Part shown: positions 46,621-58,682 of the stretch, piece after piece
How the letters are laid out: every line of letters begins with the position of its first letter
Numbering within the stretch: the stretch's first letter is position 1
From: Phocoena phocoena
Taxonomy: Eukaryota; Chordata; Mammalia; Artiodactyla; Phocoenidae
Direction: 5' to 3'
DNA: 64,000 bases
Assembly (NCBI RefSeq): GCF_963924675.1
Contig: NC_089234.1
Location: forward strand, 23,799,668 to 23,863,667
Notes under the pieces: generated by a model
Told to the model about the DNA's origin: nothing
Seen by the model: the letters and a program-made list of their open reading frames with translations, nothing else
Database searches by the model: none
Made by a program: the position numbers and the translations under genes

Positions 46621-47979
46621 TGAAGATTTCTAGACATTAGAAAAGATGTTGGAAAAACAAACATTATCTCATCCTCCTACAAAAGTACAACTCATTTGGC
46701 CATGGATCAGTGTACACTGGTCTAACTGTCACATCTCAAAGGAGGAAGAGCAGAGATGGAAAGGGGTCTGAATAAGGGCATGTAAAGGATTCAAGAGGAA
46801 CAGGGGAAAACAGCTCTGCAAGAGCATAGGTGTGAGGATAAAATGAAGACTTAAAGGTGCGCCATGAGAGTGAAGGCTATGAAAGCAGAGAGGGGTAAGG
46901 AGATACACACTTGTTTATCAAGTTTCAAAACATCCTCCCTCGAAACCTAAAAGAGGCAAGATTACAACAGCAAAAACGAACGACTACTTTTAAAAGCAAG
47001 TTCATAAAATTCATTACTCTAAGAAGTCGGTGAGAAAAGCACAGGATATCCTATAACAGTTTAAGACTCAATGCTTCTCAAAGTTTTTTCATCAAAACAT
47101 CTCTAACAGCCAAAGGGAATAAAGCATCCCACCAGGAATCTGGAGGTTTGACCTTTTAAGCAGTCTGAAATAAGGGCAAACATTTTCAAGTCTCTAATTT
47201 TCACCAGAAAATTCCAGGGTTGTTTTATAGTCTACTCTATATCTGTGCTTAGAATAAAAAAATAAATTTCTTCACAAACCTTCAAGTGAAATGGACCCTC
47301 CAGAAAGACACTCTATATCTATCATACTCTCTTTACACCACTGTCCCCGAGAGGTGCATTTTTGAGTCCCAATTTGAAGAGGGGGGAGTGACACCAAAAA
47401 TGGCTGATGCATAATTAGGGACCAGATGCTACTGATGGGGGCGACTCATTTAACTGTCTCAACTGTGTTTTCTGTAGGGTGACTACAAGCGGGGTTTGTG
47501 ATCATTTCTTGGTGCCTATGACAACTGGAATCCTGGATTTGATATGAGGAGACACCCTTGCGCAGGGTTTTCACTTAATTTTATGACCAAGGGAGAGGAA
47601 AACATGTAGTTCTGGTGATACCATACTTGCAAGAAAGCAATTCCATTAGACCCTGTTTGCTAACATAGCAAGCCTTATTTTTGTCATAGCTTTTGTAGGA
47701 TTCCTCAGGCTTATCCACCCGACTGGACCTCCAATTCAGAGGTCATACGTACATCTGAATAAGCAAAGCCTTTTGTTTCCCAAGTCAGTGTTCTACTCCT
47801 TGCTAGAGGTGCTGGTGACTCTAAAGGCCCATTTGAGCACACAAAGCATAGACGATGCTTGTGCCCAGATGCCCCAATGCCCACCCCACAGTAAAGATCC
47901 TTTCTTCCAATCGGGCACACAGAAACTGGCTCATAAGGATGTTAGCGTCTACACTCTGTCAAAGGTGCTCATTCCCCAC
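46621..47979. other. Unannotated intronic sequence
   Basis: No gene or known repeat, apart from the dispersed duplication listed at 46949-47057. Confidence 0.45.
46949..47057. repeat. Dispersed duplication, copy A
   Basis: Shares aaaagaggcaagattacaa, gactacttttaaaagcaag and ttcataaaa, then a decayed region ending in 'atcctataacag', with copy B at 48586-48683, in the same order and orientation. It does not match any family I recognise. Confidence 0.75.
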
Positions 47980-48590
47980 CTGCCTTTTCCTCCAGGATTC
48001 TCTCCATCCGCCTTATTTTCCAAGTTGCAGTCACACTAGCCTTCTTTAGCTTCTCAAACATGCCATGGACTCTCAATTCCAAGGGCTTTTGCACACGCTG
48101 TCCTGTCTGCCTAAAATGCCCTTCCTCCACTCTGCACCTTCTCCCTCTTTCCATGCATGTACCCAACTGCTGCTCCATGTCAGGTCTCAGCAGAAATAGC
48201 CCTTCCTAAGGGAAGCTCCTGCCCCAGACAGCATGAGGTCCACCTGCCATCTGCTCTCATGGCTCTCTATCCTCTTATTTCATAATATTCACCAAAATAT
48301 GAAATTATATATTTGTGTAATTATATGACTGACGTCTGTCCTCCTTTCTAGATAGTAGGAATTGCCACTTTAATAGTCCCAGGTGTTTAACACAGTGCCA
48401 GGTCTGGAAGAATAGATGCTCAATAAATATGTCCTGAATGAATACATGATTATTCCATTTCAAGCCTTTCAAAGTTCTATTCCTTCCACCTGAAAGGCCT
48501 CCCTTCCCTTCCCAAACTTGTCTAAATTCTACCCTTCTTTCAATATTAGTTCAAATTGTCTCCTGTCCATGAAGCCACACTTGGTCAAAA
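47980..48590 (+). mobile_element. L2 LINE 3' region, one long and one short piece
   Basis: A textbook L2 3' end at 47980-48450: 'cacactagccttctttagct', 'gggcttttgcacacgctgtc', 'ctgcctaaaatgcccttcct', 'gtcaggtctcagcagaaata', 'cctaagggaagctcctgccc', tail 'gatgctcaataaatatgtcc'. A second, shorter piece follows at about 48465-48590 ('tctaaattctacccttcttt', 'ccatgaagccacacttggt'). Confidence 0.88.
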
Positions 48591-48683
48591 GAGACAAGAT
48601 TATAAAAGGAAAACTAAAGGACTACTTTTAAAAGCAAATTCATAAAAGAAGCTGGAGAGAAAGGAAGAGTATCCTATGAATAG
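48586..48683. repeat. Dispersed duplication, copy B
   Basis: Same-orientation partner of 46949-47057: caaaagagacaagattataa, gactacttttaaaagcaaat, tcataaaag, then 'gagtatcctatgaatag'. About 1.64 kb separates the copies and an L2 lies between them. Confidence 0.75.
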
Positions 48684-48989
48684 TATCTCTTTTCTCATAA
48701 TTAACACCAAGTGTCCAACCAGACTCCAGTAACAGGTTTCTCTTATAAGCTCTCAAATTGCTTTTATTTAATTCATCCAGATTAATCCAGTGAATTAATC
48801 TGGTCACTTAATTCACTTATGCATCAAAACTTCAGGTAATCTCTTCAGATAGATTAGGGGCCCCTGGGTGAGAGAATCCCATCTGAAATCTTGACCCCTT
48901 CAAAGAAACTTCCACTGAGCTGCTCGACAACACAGAATCAGAGAATCATAAACTTTTATAGCTAAGAGTGTCCTCAGAGGTAATTTGGA

Positions 48990-49135
48990 AAATTCTTTTA
49001 ACAGATGGGGAATCTAAGGCTCAGAGAACCTAAGTGACTTGCCTAGTATCACACAGCTAGTTAATTGTGGAGCTAGAATTCAAACCCAGCGTCTTGATTC
49101 CCACCTCAATGCTCTCGTAATTGTGCTGTATTGTC
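48990..49135 (-). mobile_element. MIR SINE
   Basis: 'acagatggggaatctaaggc', 'taagtgacttgcctagtatc', 'acacagctagttaattgtgg', 'attcaaacccagcgtcttga': clear reverse-complement MIR. Confidence 0.9.
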
Positions 49136-50989
49136 GTTTTTTGTTAATTGCTTGATTCTAAATGAAAAACAAGTTAATATAACCTCACAGGGATAATGGC
49201 TCATTTGGGTATACCATACATGAATAACACCGTGCCTTGAATCTCTTCGGCACTTTTATTTACAAATCGTTTTCACAATTCATTTTATCCTCTTTCACGC
49301 TGAAGAGTATTTTCTGAGCTAACAGACACATGAGACAATCTTACAAACAATTCACATAGTATTTACCAAAATCCATTCTTTTGTCTCCACAGTCCTATTC
49401 TCTTGGCCATTTTCCTTTGCAATCAGATTCTATTCATTTTTATTCATTATGATTCAGAAGCATCTCATTTTAAGCAGCACCCTTTGAACGCAAATGTTGG
49501 TATTCCTCCATAAGCTGACTTTGTTCTGACCCACACCTCTGCCCCTATACCCGTGTTCTCTCTCCTTCATGGTTTTGGTTTCACATCACCTCCTACTATT
49601 AATATCCACTTTATCACCTACTTTACTGGCTTTTCACTGCATTCAATTTGTCTTTAACTCTTTTCCAAGTTCAAATTTGTTTTTCTTTCCCCCAAAACAT
49701 GAATCTAAAAGAGATGGAAAGAACTTAATTTTTTTTTTAGTTTTAGGTCATCTATTTAATGTAAATTACTATCTTTAAGTATCAAAACAATAATACCTGC
49801 CTTTAATTTGGAAGAAATGAAGACTTTACTAGACCTACCGTATGAAACACCATTTGAAATATATCTCCAGGTGGACTATTTGAACATGTTCATGATTTTA
49901 GTATTAATACGGGACCAGAAACTCTAAAAATTCATTCAAACTCAAGACATTAAAGGGGAAAAAATAGTGTATACTTCAAAGTCTGTTCTTTCAGAAAAAT
50001 AAAAATAAAGACAAAAAGAAACTTACATTTATGGGGGATCTGCCCCTGACAGGTATTTCTGTATATAGCTTAACTGACTCAAAATAAACACTTTTTGATG
50101 GTTATTTCTGTCCACACTTCTTGGAGAAGAACACTGAGGACTTGCTCTAGATCCCAAAGCAAACTCCAGGACATCTGATTCCAAAACCAGTGTTCATTCC
50201 AAAGTATCTGCTCCCATTGAAAAATGAGTGCTATCAAGGAAACAACCTGAATTGTAAGGGAGCTCAAACTATAATATCCTAGAAAGGTTGTCAAAACTTG
50301 AGGTTGTGGCACAGAAAACTGACCAAGGAGCAAAGAGGTTTATTACTGTTTTCAAACATGGGAAAAAGTTGTTCTGTGGAAGGACAATGAGACTTTCTCC
50401 TGCTGCATCAAAGGGCAGAGCAGGACCAAAAAGGTGATCTAGACAGAAGTAAACGTTGTCTTGACATAAGAAATAACATTCTAATGGAAAGGACTCCCCA
50501 AGGCTGGAAGAAGCTTCCTTGCATGGCAACAAGTTCTCCAGGGAGTTACTGGATGTGCTTAAGTAGAGAATGGATGAGCACTTTGATTAAGGTGATACCA
50601 TCAGGAAATTAAAGCGTCAGATAGGGTTTAAGCCAATGAGTTCTTAGGTACCTTTAGATACATGATCTTTGATTCTTAATCCAAGAGCAATAATCCTAGG
50701 AAGAGAACCCAAGAGAATATTCACTAATCAATGCTCCCTAAACATTTGTAAAAGCTGGCAGAGGAATTTTTTTCAAAGGCACTCAAATGTTGTTGGAAAG
50801 GCCGGGACTCTGTGTGGCAGCTTTGATGGATTCATTCAGCCTCCCTGTATCTAAGACCTTTGCAAAAGGATTTTCAGCTCCTCCCTTCAAGAGCTAGAAT
50901 TTATTTCTTCACCCCTTGTTTGGGCATCAGAATGCAGTAGAAGAATCTCAGTTCTGAGTGTAGTCCCTCAGAAGCCTTGGACACTTCCA
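49136..50989. other. Unannotated intronic sequence
   Basis: About 1.85 kb without a recognised feature on either strand. Confidence 0.45.
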
Positions 50990-51305
50990 GTCTTTCAGAA
51001 TGCTGTCACCCAGGCTGAACAAACCTTGGCTAGCCTGCTGGAGGATGAAAGACCACATGGAAGAGAACCCAGCCTACAGCCATCTCAGACCATCATACAG
51101 CCAGCTGAGCTCTAACTAGAAAAGCGAGCCCAGACAAAATCAACACAGCTGCCAACCCAGCCACAGCTGACCACAGACACATGAATGAATCTAGCCGAGA
51201 CCAGAAAAATCACCCAACTAATCCACAGAGTTGTGAGCAATAATTCAGGTTTATTGTTGTAAGCTTCTAAGTTTAGGGAGAGTTGGTTACACAGCATTAG
51301 CTAGC
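50990..51305 (+). mobile_element. Probable ancient LTR 3' part (ERVL/MaLR-like)
   Basis: The end 'aataattcaggtttattgtt', 'gtaagcttctaagtttaggg', 'agagttggttacacagcatt' matches the 3' terminal pattern of old ERVL/MaLR-type LTRs; the GC-rich part upstream fits the LTR body. Confidence 0.5.
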
Positions 51306-51432
51306 TGCTACACAGACCTTAGATACAAGTCTTGGCTCTACCACTGGCCTAGCTGAGCTGTTTTGAGGAAGACTTTAGGTTCTTCAATCTCAGTCTTCTT
51401 ATCTAAGTATGATGAAGGGCTTTCTCCACAAT

Positions 51433-51593
51433 AGTGGCTCTCAAACGTCAAAGTTTTTCAGATGTCTTGTTAAAAATGTATATTTCAGGCCCTCCTCTAG
51501 AAATTCTGATTTGGAGGGTCAAGAGTGGAGCCCGGAAATATGCATTTTGACAGGATATCAGATGATTCTAATGTAAATGCAGAGGAACCACAC
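51433..51593 (+). mobile_element. hAT-type MER element (MER20-like)
   Basis: Start tagtggctctcaaac and end gaggaaccacac approximate the hAT terminal inverted repeat. The middle reads 'atttcaggccctcctctaga' and 'aaattctgatttggagg'. Confidence 0.65.
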
Positions 51594-51779
51594 ATGGAGA
51601 AACTCTGTTCTAGATCATTCTTATGGAAGCTTGGACATTTGTAACTAAGCTCATCATCCTGTCTTCAGCCAATCTCTACCTTCATCACAGGTAGAGGATG
51701 CCCAGCTGAACATTTGGAGCTCCTTAGAGATGGGGGTGTCACAGACACTCTAAGGCCCAGTAGAGAAGAGTGACTTGCC

Positions 51780-51825
51780 CTTAAGTCAGACAGCTTTTGG
51801 CTCTTAAGTCAGACAGCTTTTCGCT
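51780..51825. repeat. 23-bp tandem duplication
   Basis: cttaagtcagacagcttttg-gct at 51780-51802 is repeated at 51803-51825 with one difference (ttttg to ttttc). Confidence 0.9.
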
Positions 51826-52232
51826 CCTGGGAAACCCGCTCCTAGCTCCATCCCAGAAACCAGAACCTGGGAAAAGAAGATAGGCAGACTGCTTCCACTC
51901 AAAAAGATTCTGTCCAACTGCCAATGCTGGAACACGATTACACAGCAAACAGCATAGCCTCAGCTAAAACGCAGAGTAACAGCTGGACTGTGTTCCCTGA
52001 AAGTACAATGCATATATTACACAGATAATTAGACTTCCCTCTAGATCCAAAAGTCATATGGTCTGTGCATTAAGCAAAGGGGACTTACCACAGCCTAGCC
52101 AACCCTTGCCCAAAGCGCACAGAAAATGCTGATCCCTGGGTTCTAAAATGGGGTGAGGAGGGAGCTGGGGTGAAGCCAGGAAGACAGCAACTTCTCTGAT
52201 GTTCTTCTGTTCTTGGCTTTAGTGACCCAAGT

Positions 52233-52404
52233 CAGTGGTTCTCAACTCTGCATCACAGTTACCTAAAAGTTTTAAACAATAGTGATACCTGGGCCCCATC
52301 TTAGAAAACTTAAATCAGAATCTTTAGGAATAGCCTACTTGGGCATAGGTATTTTTAAAGGTCTCCAGGTAACTCTAGTGTGCAGACAGGGTTGAATACT
52401 ACTG
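52233..52404 (+). mobile_element. hAT-type MER element (MER5/MER20-like)
   Basis: Start cagtggttctcaactctg, 'gatacctgggccccatctta', 'ctccaggtaactctagtgtg', end 'gttgaatactactg', with decayed terminal inverted repeats. Confidence 0.75.
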
Positions 52405-52412
52405 GTCTAAAA

Positions 52413-52572
52413 CAGAGGTTGGCAGACTATGATCCACCCTTTCTCATAAAGAAAGTGTGACTGGAACCTAGCCATACTCATTCGTTTAGAGTTGAGCGTT
52501 GCAACAGAGATCATATGGCTAGCAAAGCCTAAAATACTATTCAGTCCTTTACAGAAAGTTTGCCGACCACTG
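52413..52572. mobile_element. Nonautonomous hAT-type element
   Basis: The ends cagaggttggcagac and gtttgccgaccactg are inverted repeats matching at 12 of 15 positions. The body has 'gtgactggaacctagccata', 'attcgtttagagttgagcg' and 'gcaaagcctaaaatactatt', a pattern common to old mammalian hAT elements. It lies exactly 8 bp after the previous hAT element. Confidence 0.75.
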
Positions 52573-52714
52573 CCCTTAGGTACTGGTCTTTAGCATCGGT
52601 TAAGAGGTCCCAACAGAGGAATTTTATCCAGAATGCCTCCTAGCTTGGTTACACACCCTTTTTACCTATTTCTCCAACACCAGGAGCCCACAAGTACATG
52701 ATAATAATAAAAAC

Positions 52715-52945
52715 TAATGTCTAACGAGTACTTATTATACGTCAGGTACTAGATTAAGTGGTTTGCATCTTCGCCTTTAAACCCTACAACCACCCTGAGA
52801 GGAAATCTGGTTATCTTCATCTTACAGAATGGAAGATGGAGCTTTGGAGAGGACTAAGTTACTTGTCTGAAAACATAGAGTAAGTGCAGAGATCAGATTT
52901 AAATCAGGCTGTCTGATTCCATGGCCGATGTGCTCAATAACCACA
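52715..52945 (-). mobile_element. MIR SINE
   Basis: Near-complete reverse-complement MIR: 'acgagtacttattatacgtc', 'cctacaaccaccctgagagg', 'agttacttgtctgaaaacat', 'aatcaggctgtctgattcca'. Confidence 0.85.
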
Positions 52946-53189
52946 CAAGCCAAGATTCACAGCATGGAAACATGGAGCTTCTGAGCCAGACAGCAATGTG
53001 AGCTTGGGCAGGCTGCTTCCAGGGGCAGGGCTAGGGGAGTTCTAAGAATATCTACCATACAGAGCTGTGGTAAGATCAGGGGTAGCACGATGCCTACTAA
53101 AATGAAACTGTCTGGCAGACAAACTATTTTTTTGTCAGATTTTTCTTCTGGAGACACTCTTGACAATATTTCACTAATTATTTTCATCC

Positions 53190-53290
53190 ATTTAATCACT
53201 CAGTAATTTAGTGAACACCTTACCTGAACCAGGCATGGTTCTATATTCTAAGGATACAGCAAAGAACAAGGTGCTAGAGAACACAGTTGT
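53190..53290 (-). mobile_element. L2 3'-end fragment
   Basis: 'gtgaacaccttacctgaacc', 'aggcatggttctatattcta' and 'aggatacagcaaagaacaag' are reverse-complement L2 3' end. Its upstream part seems to resume at 53760 beyond a DNA transposon. Confidence 0.7.
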
Positions 53291-53329
53291 CAAAAAAATA
53301 TGTGTATATATTTTAAAATATATTTCATT

Positions 53330-53745
53330 CACGTACTGCCCATTTCTCCCACTACCATGTACACTCCATGAACTGAGGGGTCAGCAGCCTTTTGTGCTTG
53401 GGAACAGTAGACAGATCCCTGCACAATGCTTGGGGGGCCACTGTAAATAGTGAAACCACCAAAGAAAAGCACAAAAATACAAAAAAACATAGCACAAAGC
53501 AGACTATGAAAAAGACGGTTCTTTGTACCCTGAGAACTCAAACAAGAAGGCAGAGCATCGCCTTGTTCAATCTCTGCTGGGAACATGCACGTCAGGTGAC
53601 TCCAATTTTTTGCCACTCAGCACATGTTTGCAAATGTCCACAAAAACTTTCTGAGTACTGATTTGGGGGTTATAAGTGAACTTTAGCGAGTAGGTAAATT
53701 CGCAAATACGGAATCCGCAAATAATGAGGATCAACTGTATGATGT
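53330..53745. mobile_element. Tigger/pogo-like DNA transposon fragment
   Basis: 'ggtgactccaattttttgcc', 'gagtactgatttgggggtta' and the terminal 'ggaatccgcaaataatgagg' with 'atcaactgta' match the pattern of old Tigger-type (Tc1/mariner) elements. It splits the L2 on its two sides. Confidence 0.65.
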
Positions 53746-53759
53746 CATGCAAAGATAAC

Positions 53760-54600
53760 TACTAAGAAGATCAAAGCAGGATAAGGGGATAAAGCAAGAA
53801 AGGGGTACTATTTTTGTGAAGGCGCTCAGTGAAGACCTCTTTGAATAGCTAACATGTGAGCAGAAAACTGAATGAAATGAAAGAGCAGGTGATGTGAACA
53901 TCTGAAAAGTGACCTAGGAGGGAAGAAGAGCAAGGGCAAGGACCCCGAAGTGGGAGTGTAGTGGCATCTTGGAGGAACACTACAGGCCAGTGTAGCTGGA
54001 GCAGTGCACAGTGAGAGAAGCCTTGGGAGATGAAGTCAGAGAGAAATCAGGGAGGACTTCATGTACAAGGCATATCTATCCTCGATAGGATCTGGGGTCT
54101 TCTATGCATGATGGAAGTGCATGGAGGCATCTGAAGATAAGTCTGCCACAATCTAATTTAAGTTTTAAAGATCACTTGCAGAAAGTAGGGGATCCACAGA
54201 GAAGGGATGATTGGGGTGGTCCAGGGAAAAGGGGTGGTGGCCTGCACTAGCCTATGAATGGTGGAGTTGGGAAGGTGGAGGGATTGGCAAAATGTTCTGG
54301 AGGTAATGCCAATAAGATTTGGTGATGGAAGGGCTGTGAGATCTGAGAGTAAAAGAGGCATCACAGACAACTCAAAGATTTTGGACTCTACCAACTGCGT
54401 AGTGGAGGAAGATGAGAGAAATGATCATATTCAGGATATGTTTTGCAGGTAGACATGACAAGATTTGCTGCTGTACTCGAGTCGAGTTTGAGAGAAGGAG
54501 ACAATTCCAAGATGTTGAGCCTTTAGAAAGGGGTGTCATTTACTATAATTCAAATCTGGGAAAATTAAGAGTGTGTGAGGGTATCAAGAGGTACATGCAT
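53760..54600 (-). mobile_element. L2 LINE, 3' region and ORF2 C-terminal part
   Basis: 'aagggcaaggaccccgaagt', 'aggccagtgtagctggagca', 'gatgaagtcagagagaaatc', and 'tcaaagattttggactctac' follow L2 in reverse. The minus frame at 54158-54394 keeps a short stretch resembling the L2 ORF2 end. Plus-strand frames here are shadows. Confidence 0.7.
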
Positions 54601-54625
54601 TAATTTATTCCTCTTTGGATTTTTA

Positions 54626-54634
54626 TGTGTGTGT

Positions 54635-54692
<58 letters not shown>
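54626..54692. repeat. (TG)n(GA)n microsatellite
   Basis: About 34 nt of TG repeats, one interruption (tctg), directly joined to about 33 nt of GA repeats. Confidence 0.97.
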
Positions 54693-54696
<4 letters not shown>

Positions 54697-57600
54697 AGAA
54701 AATTATAATTAAGTAATAGGTACTCATCAAATGTGTATAAATTACCTATCGTGTATGCTCTGCTAAGTACTAGGGATAGGCAGAAACAAAACACAGCCGC
54801 CATGGAGGAGCCTGAAATCGAATGGCGGAAACAGACAAGTAAGCAGGTGATTATTTTATTTTTTTCAATACAGGTTCTGAAGCCAGAGAATGTCAGGCAA
54901 TGCCCAGTGCAACGCAGAAAGAACACTGGAGTGAGATCCAAGCGTGCTAATCTGTGGAAACTCCAATTTCTCCAAAGAAAGACCTGAGAAAGAATGATTT
55001 TGCTGGTCTCATAAATACAGTCAGGAGTTTTCAGCACAGCTGTTGAATAAATCACTACTAGGTTCTCCTTGAGAAAAGGCTTCTGAGAAGCCTGGGCAGG
55101 CCAATAGCCGCCATGACATCAAGTGGCACACAAATGTCTCCTCGCTCAAAGGGTAGCCCTCAGCTCCCAGGACCGGCATCCCCACGTTCACTCATCCACC
55201 TGCTGAACTCGTCCGTAGGTGTGCTTGCTACTTTGAACGTGTAACCAAGAGCAACCCGGCAGGAGACAGACACAAAACTCGAAGTCCTCAAGCAAGGGAA
55301 AAACCTCTGCAGACAAATGAAACACAACTTCCTCCAAGGTTTGAGCAAGGACAAAATAGCTCTCTTGAGGAAAAGCCCTGCTGAAGGCAAGATACTTTTC
55401 CCTCTGAGTGTGTTTCTACCTTTCTCTCTGGTCCCAGCACTGACAGAGACCAAACTGAAAAATAAGACACAATCCTTGCCCTCAGACTCCACAGTATAGC
55501 TGGCAGAGACCAGCATTTTCAAAAAGAACTTACTGTAGAAATCCAAGAGGGAAATAAACAAAGAAAATATAAAACTATGAAACTGTTGCACTCACACAGC
55601 AGAGCTTCCTGACCTCACGATAGATAATTACCAGGCACACAGGCCGTTGGTTACACACTCTGTCTGAAAGTTCTGCGTTCAGAAAAAGGCTCTGTTTAAT
55701 GCTGAAGCAGGCAGCTTATACACACACACACATTTATACACACTCCTTGGCCGCCTCTTTTCTAGATATATGCCTGGAGTTTCTACTCTCCTCTGGGGGA
55801 GAATGTATAGATATCAGGACTTTTGATGCTCCCCTGGGCGAACAAGGCAAAACTCAGATTCCTTCCAGCATGTAACAGCCAAGACATGGGTTGGGTAAAG
55901 ACCTGATGCCCCTCTTCTCCATTTCCCCTGCCCTTATTCCAACCTATTTCATGGAAACGTTGCATTTCAGGGCTGGCAGGGTCCCAAGAGATCAATGCTG
56001 GAGTCCCCTTTGAAGCCAGTAACCATGAGATGGGCTTATTACATCTTTGTCTGACAGGAAAGTGGCCCCTCAACCCTCCAATGGTGGCATTTCGTACTCA
56101 GAGAACAGTGAATGACAACCATCAGTCAAATGCATTCTCAGCTACATCAGTAGACACGAGAATGAGAAAGTGTGCGCGATCCCTTGAGGAAAATCAGGAA
56201 GACCACCCACAAAGTCACACGAGGGGCTATTCAATGCGCTTTCACCCAGAGGTCAGTTCTGGGCTACTGCCTGTCACATAAGGAGTGTGAATCACCTATA
56301 CATACAGATGCCCCCTTCTGCCATTTTGTTTTCTTTTTGATTTAATGTTATTGCACCAAGAACACTAAATTCCAGCAGTGTCCCCATGATGAAGTCAAAC
56401 TACACAAGCCAACATAATTAGGGGAAAGGGAGGCTGGCTTCTCCTTGAAGTGGACACTTCCCAGCTCCTTGTCTGCCCAGGCAAGTGCACGGAAATCACT
56501 CTGCCTGTGAGCTCCTCCCCCCATTTCCAACTAGGTTTTATGGTTTGCTAATTTCTTGCTATTTGTCCCCAACCCTCCCAGTCCTACCCCTGTCCAGCAT
56601 TCATAATTTGACCAGGAAACTTAGAATTTATTTTCGATTTCTTCCTCACTGCTCTGCTCAGAAGCTACAGAGATGCTTCAGACTGATTTTCCAACACCCC
56701 TACCGCCACTGTCCCCAGGCAAGGGCCAGAAGTTCCTCTTGGACCCATCATTTGGATGTGCTCACTCTCTGTGGCATGATTTATAGAAAGGCAGCCTCAA
56801 TTATGCTTTCCCTTACTCCCTGCATTGATGAAATGCTGAAAACACAGAATTGCCAAGATGGCACGGTACACAGCCTCCAACTGAAACAGCTTTCTGCCGA
56901 CAGCCCCAAGCACACACACACAGACAAGGCTGCAGCACCAAAAACAAAGACTCAATCCATCAGTGCCAATGACGGGAAGACCAGGGGCTGTTTTCCTCAG
57001 TCAGAAAAGTGGCCCCACCACCAATCTCCTCTCTCCAACCAGCACTGGGAACTCTCTGCTCTTTCTTCTGGCTGCGAGCTTAGAGGCAGCCACTGATAGG
57101 GGCCAAGCAATTTCAGGAGTAGCAGCCAGCAGACAGGAATCAGGAGATTAAAATAATAAATCTGCATATGTGCTTCTATTTCTAGCCCTTGTTTACTCAC
57201 AGTAATAATAATAAAAAAATTAAACCGGTAACTGAAATAAAAACAACTAGACCCATTTATCTACTGGCTTTGGTTTCACTTTTATTCTGTCGATTTGAAA
57301 TTGGTGAGAACTCCAAAATAGTGTTTCACCCAACAGGAGAGTTTGTGGAAACAGCTTATCCCAGTGCTTTTCTGGGATGGGGGCGGGGGGGAGAGGACTT
57401 TGATAAGTGTCACTGGTTGGTAAAACAACGAGCATATTAAATACAAGGTCACTCTTGGTCTACCTTCCCACAGACGCTCTAATCTTTTTTTTTTTTTTAA
57501 ATCCTGTCTCTTCTAAAGTCCTTTTATTAGACTTAATGATCTTCATGGCATCTTAGAAATTGTTTTAAAAGCTCTATGTTTAGAGAAAGTTCTCAAGGGA

Positions 57601-57769
57601 ATTAACTGTCATTTTGGCTTGTGCATTCTACTTGCCATCCACTTCACCACAGTCATCCTTGCAATGGCCTTTCTCCAACCTCCCAGGATGTCCAAAATGG
57701 TATTCTGCGTAAAATATCTAAGAGGTCATCTCTTGATAATTGGAATATGTTTTAGTGTCTTAATTATTT
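54693..57769. other. Unannotated intronic sequence
   Basis: About 3 kb with no confident gene or repeat. The largest frames (55160-55591 minus, 56485-57096 plus, 54600-55055 minus) have no recognisable domain. A T-run occurs at about 57486-57499. Confidence 0.45.
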
Positions 57770-58255
57770 AAATTAAGAGTTTTATAATTAATAGACTTTA
57801 TTTTTTGGAGCAGTTTTAGGTTACAGAAAAATGGGTGGAAAGTACAGGTACAGAATTCCCAGATAGCTTCTCTCTTCCCCACTCTTATTAACATTTTGCA
57901 GTAGCTGGTACATTTGCTAAACTCAATAAGCTTATATTGGTACATTATTATTAACTAAAGTCCACTGTTTTTACTCTTTGTGTACATTCTGTGAGTCCTG
58001 ACAAATGTAGAAGGAAGGATATGTATCCACCATCGACACACAACAGTTTCACTGCCCTTAGAAATCCTTTGTGCTCCACCTATCCATCGTTCCTTTCTCA
58101 CTAGTCCCTGGAAACCACTGATCTTTTGACTGTCTCCATAGTTTGGCCTTTTCCAGAATTTCATATAGTTGGAATCACACATTACATAACTTATACAAAT
58201 TGTCTTCTTTCACTTAGCATAAGCTTCGTCCAGGTCTTTTCGTGGAGGAATTGTT
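57770..58255 (-). mobile_element. Old L1 (L1M class) 3'UTR
   Basis: Reverse-complement L1M 3'UTR: 'gttttaggttacagaaaaat', 'attgttaacattttgcagta'-type segment near 57890, 'gacaaatgtagaaggaagga', 'tgtatccaccatcgacacac', 'cagaatttcatatagttgga'. Confidence 0.8.
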
Positions 58256-58463
58256 TTTCATTTGTCTGTCTGTTTGTTTGTTTGTTGGAACTAGCAGCCT
58301 GTAAACACAGAGCTGGGACTAGTAGCTTGGAAATGTTAAAATGGCTCCCAACTTTCTCTTCTCTTAACTGTAAGCTTTAAAGCAGATCAGGGACACCATG
58401 AAAAACTAGTCAAACAAAAGCCTGGTGCGTCCTAATATTGTTAAGGGCAAATCCACAGAGACT

Positions 58464-58671
58464 TTTTTTTTTTTTTTTTTGCGGTACACGTGCCTCTCAC
58501 TGTTGTGGCCTCTCCCGTTGTGGAGCACAGGCTCCGGACGCGCAGGCTCAGCGGCCATGTCTCACGGGCCCAGCCGCTTTGTGGCATGTGGGATCTTCCC
58601 GGACCGGGGCACGAACCCGTGCCCCCTGCATCGGCAGGCAGACTCTCAACCACTGCGCCACCAGGGAAGCC
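58464..58671 (-). mobile_element. CHR-type SINE (short form)
   Basis: Minus-strand CHR copy with T-run. The flanks ccacagagact (58453-58463) and ccacaaagaca (58672-58682) are an imperfect duplication, so the exact edge is less certain than for the other copies. Confidence 0.9.
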
Positions 58672-58682
58672 CCACAAAGACA

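Noticed and set aside
54600..55055. 151-residue minus-strand open frame as a gene
   Set aside because: Its C-terminal part is the (CA)n(CT)n microsatellite (SLSLSL, HTHTHT); the rest has no known domain.
55160..55591. 143-residue minus-strand frame as a further SorCS exon
   Set aside because: The translation does not resemble VPS10, PKD or the cytoplasmic part of SorCS proteins, and no splice pair frames it.
56485..57096. 203-residue plus-strand open frame as a gene
   Set aside because: No domain, low-complexity Ser/His-rich composition, no promoter or splice context, wrong strand for the host gene.
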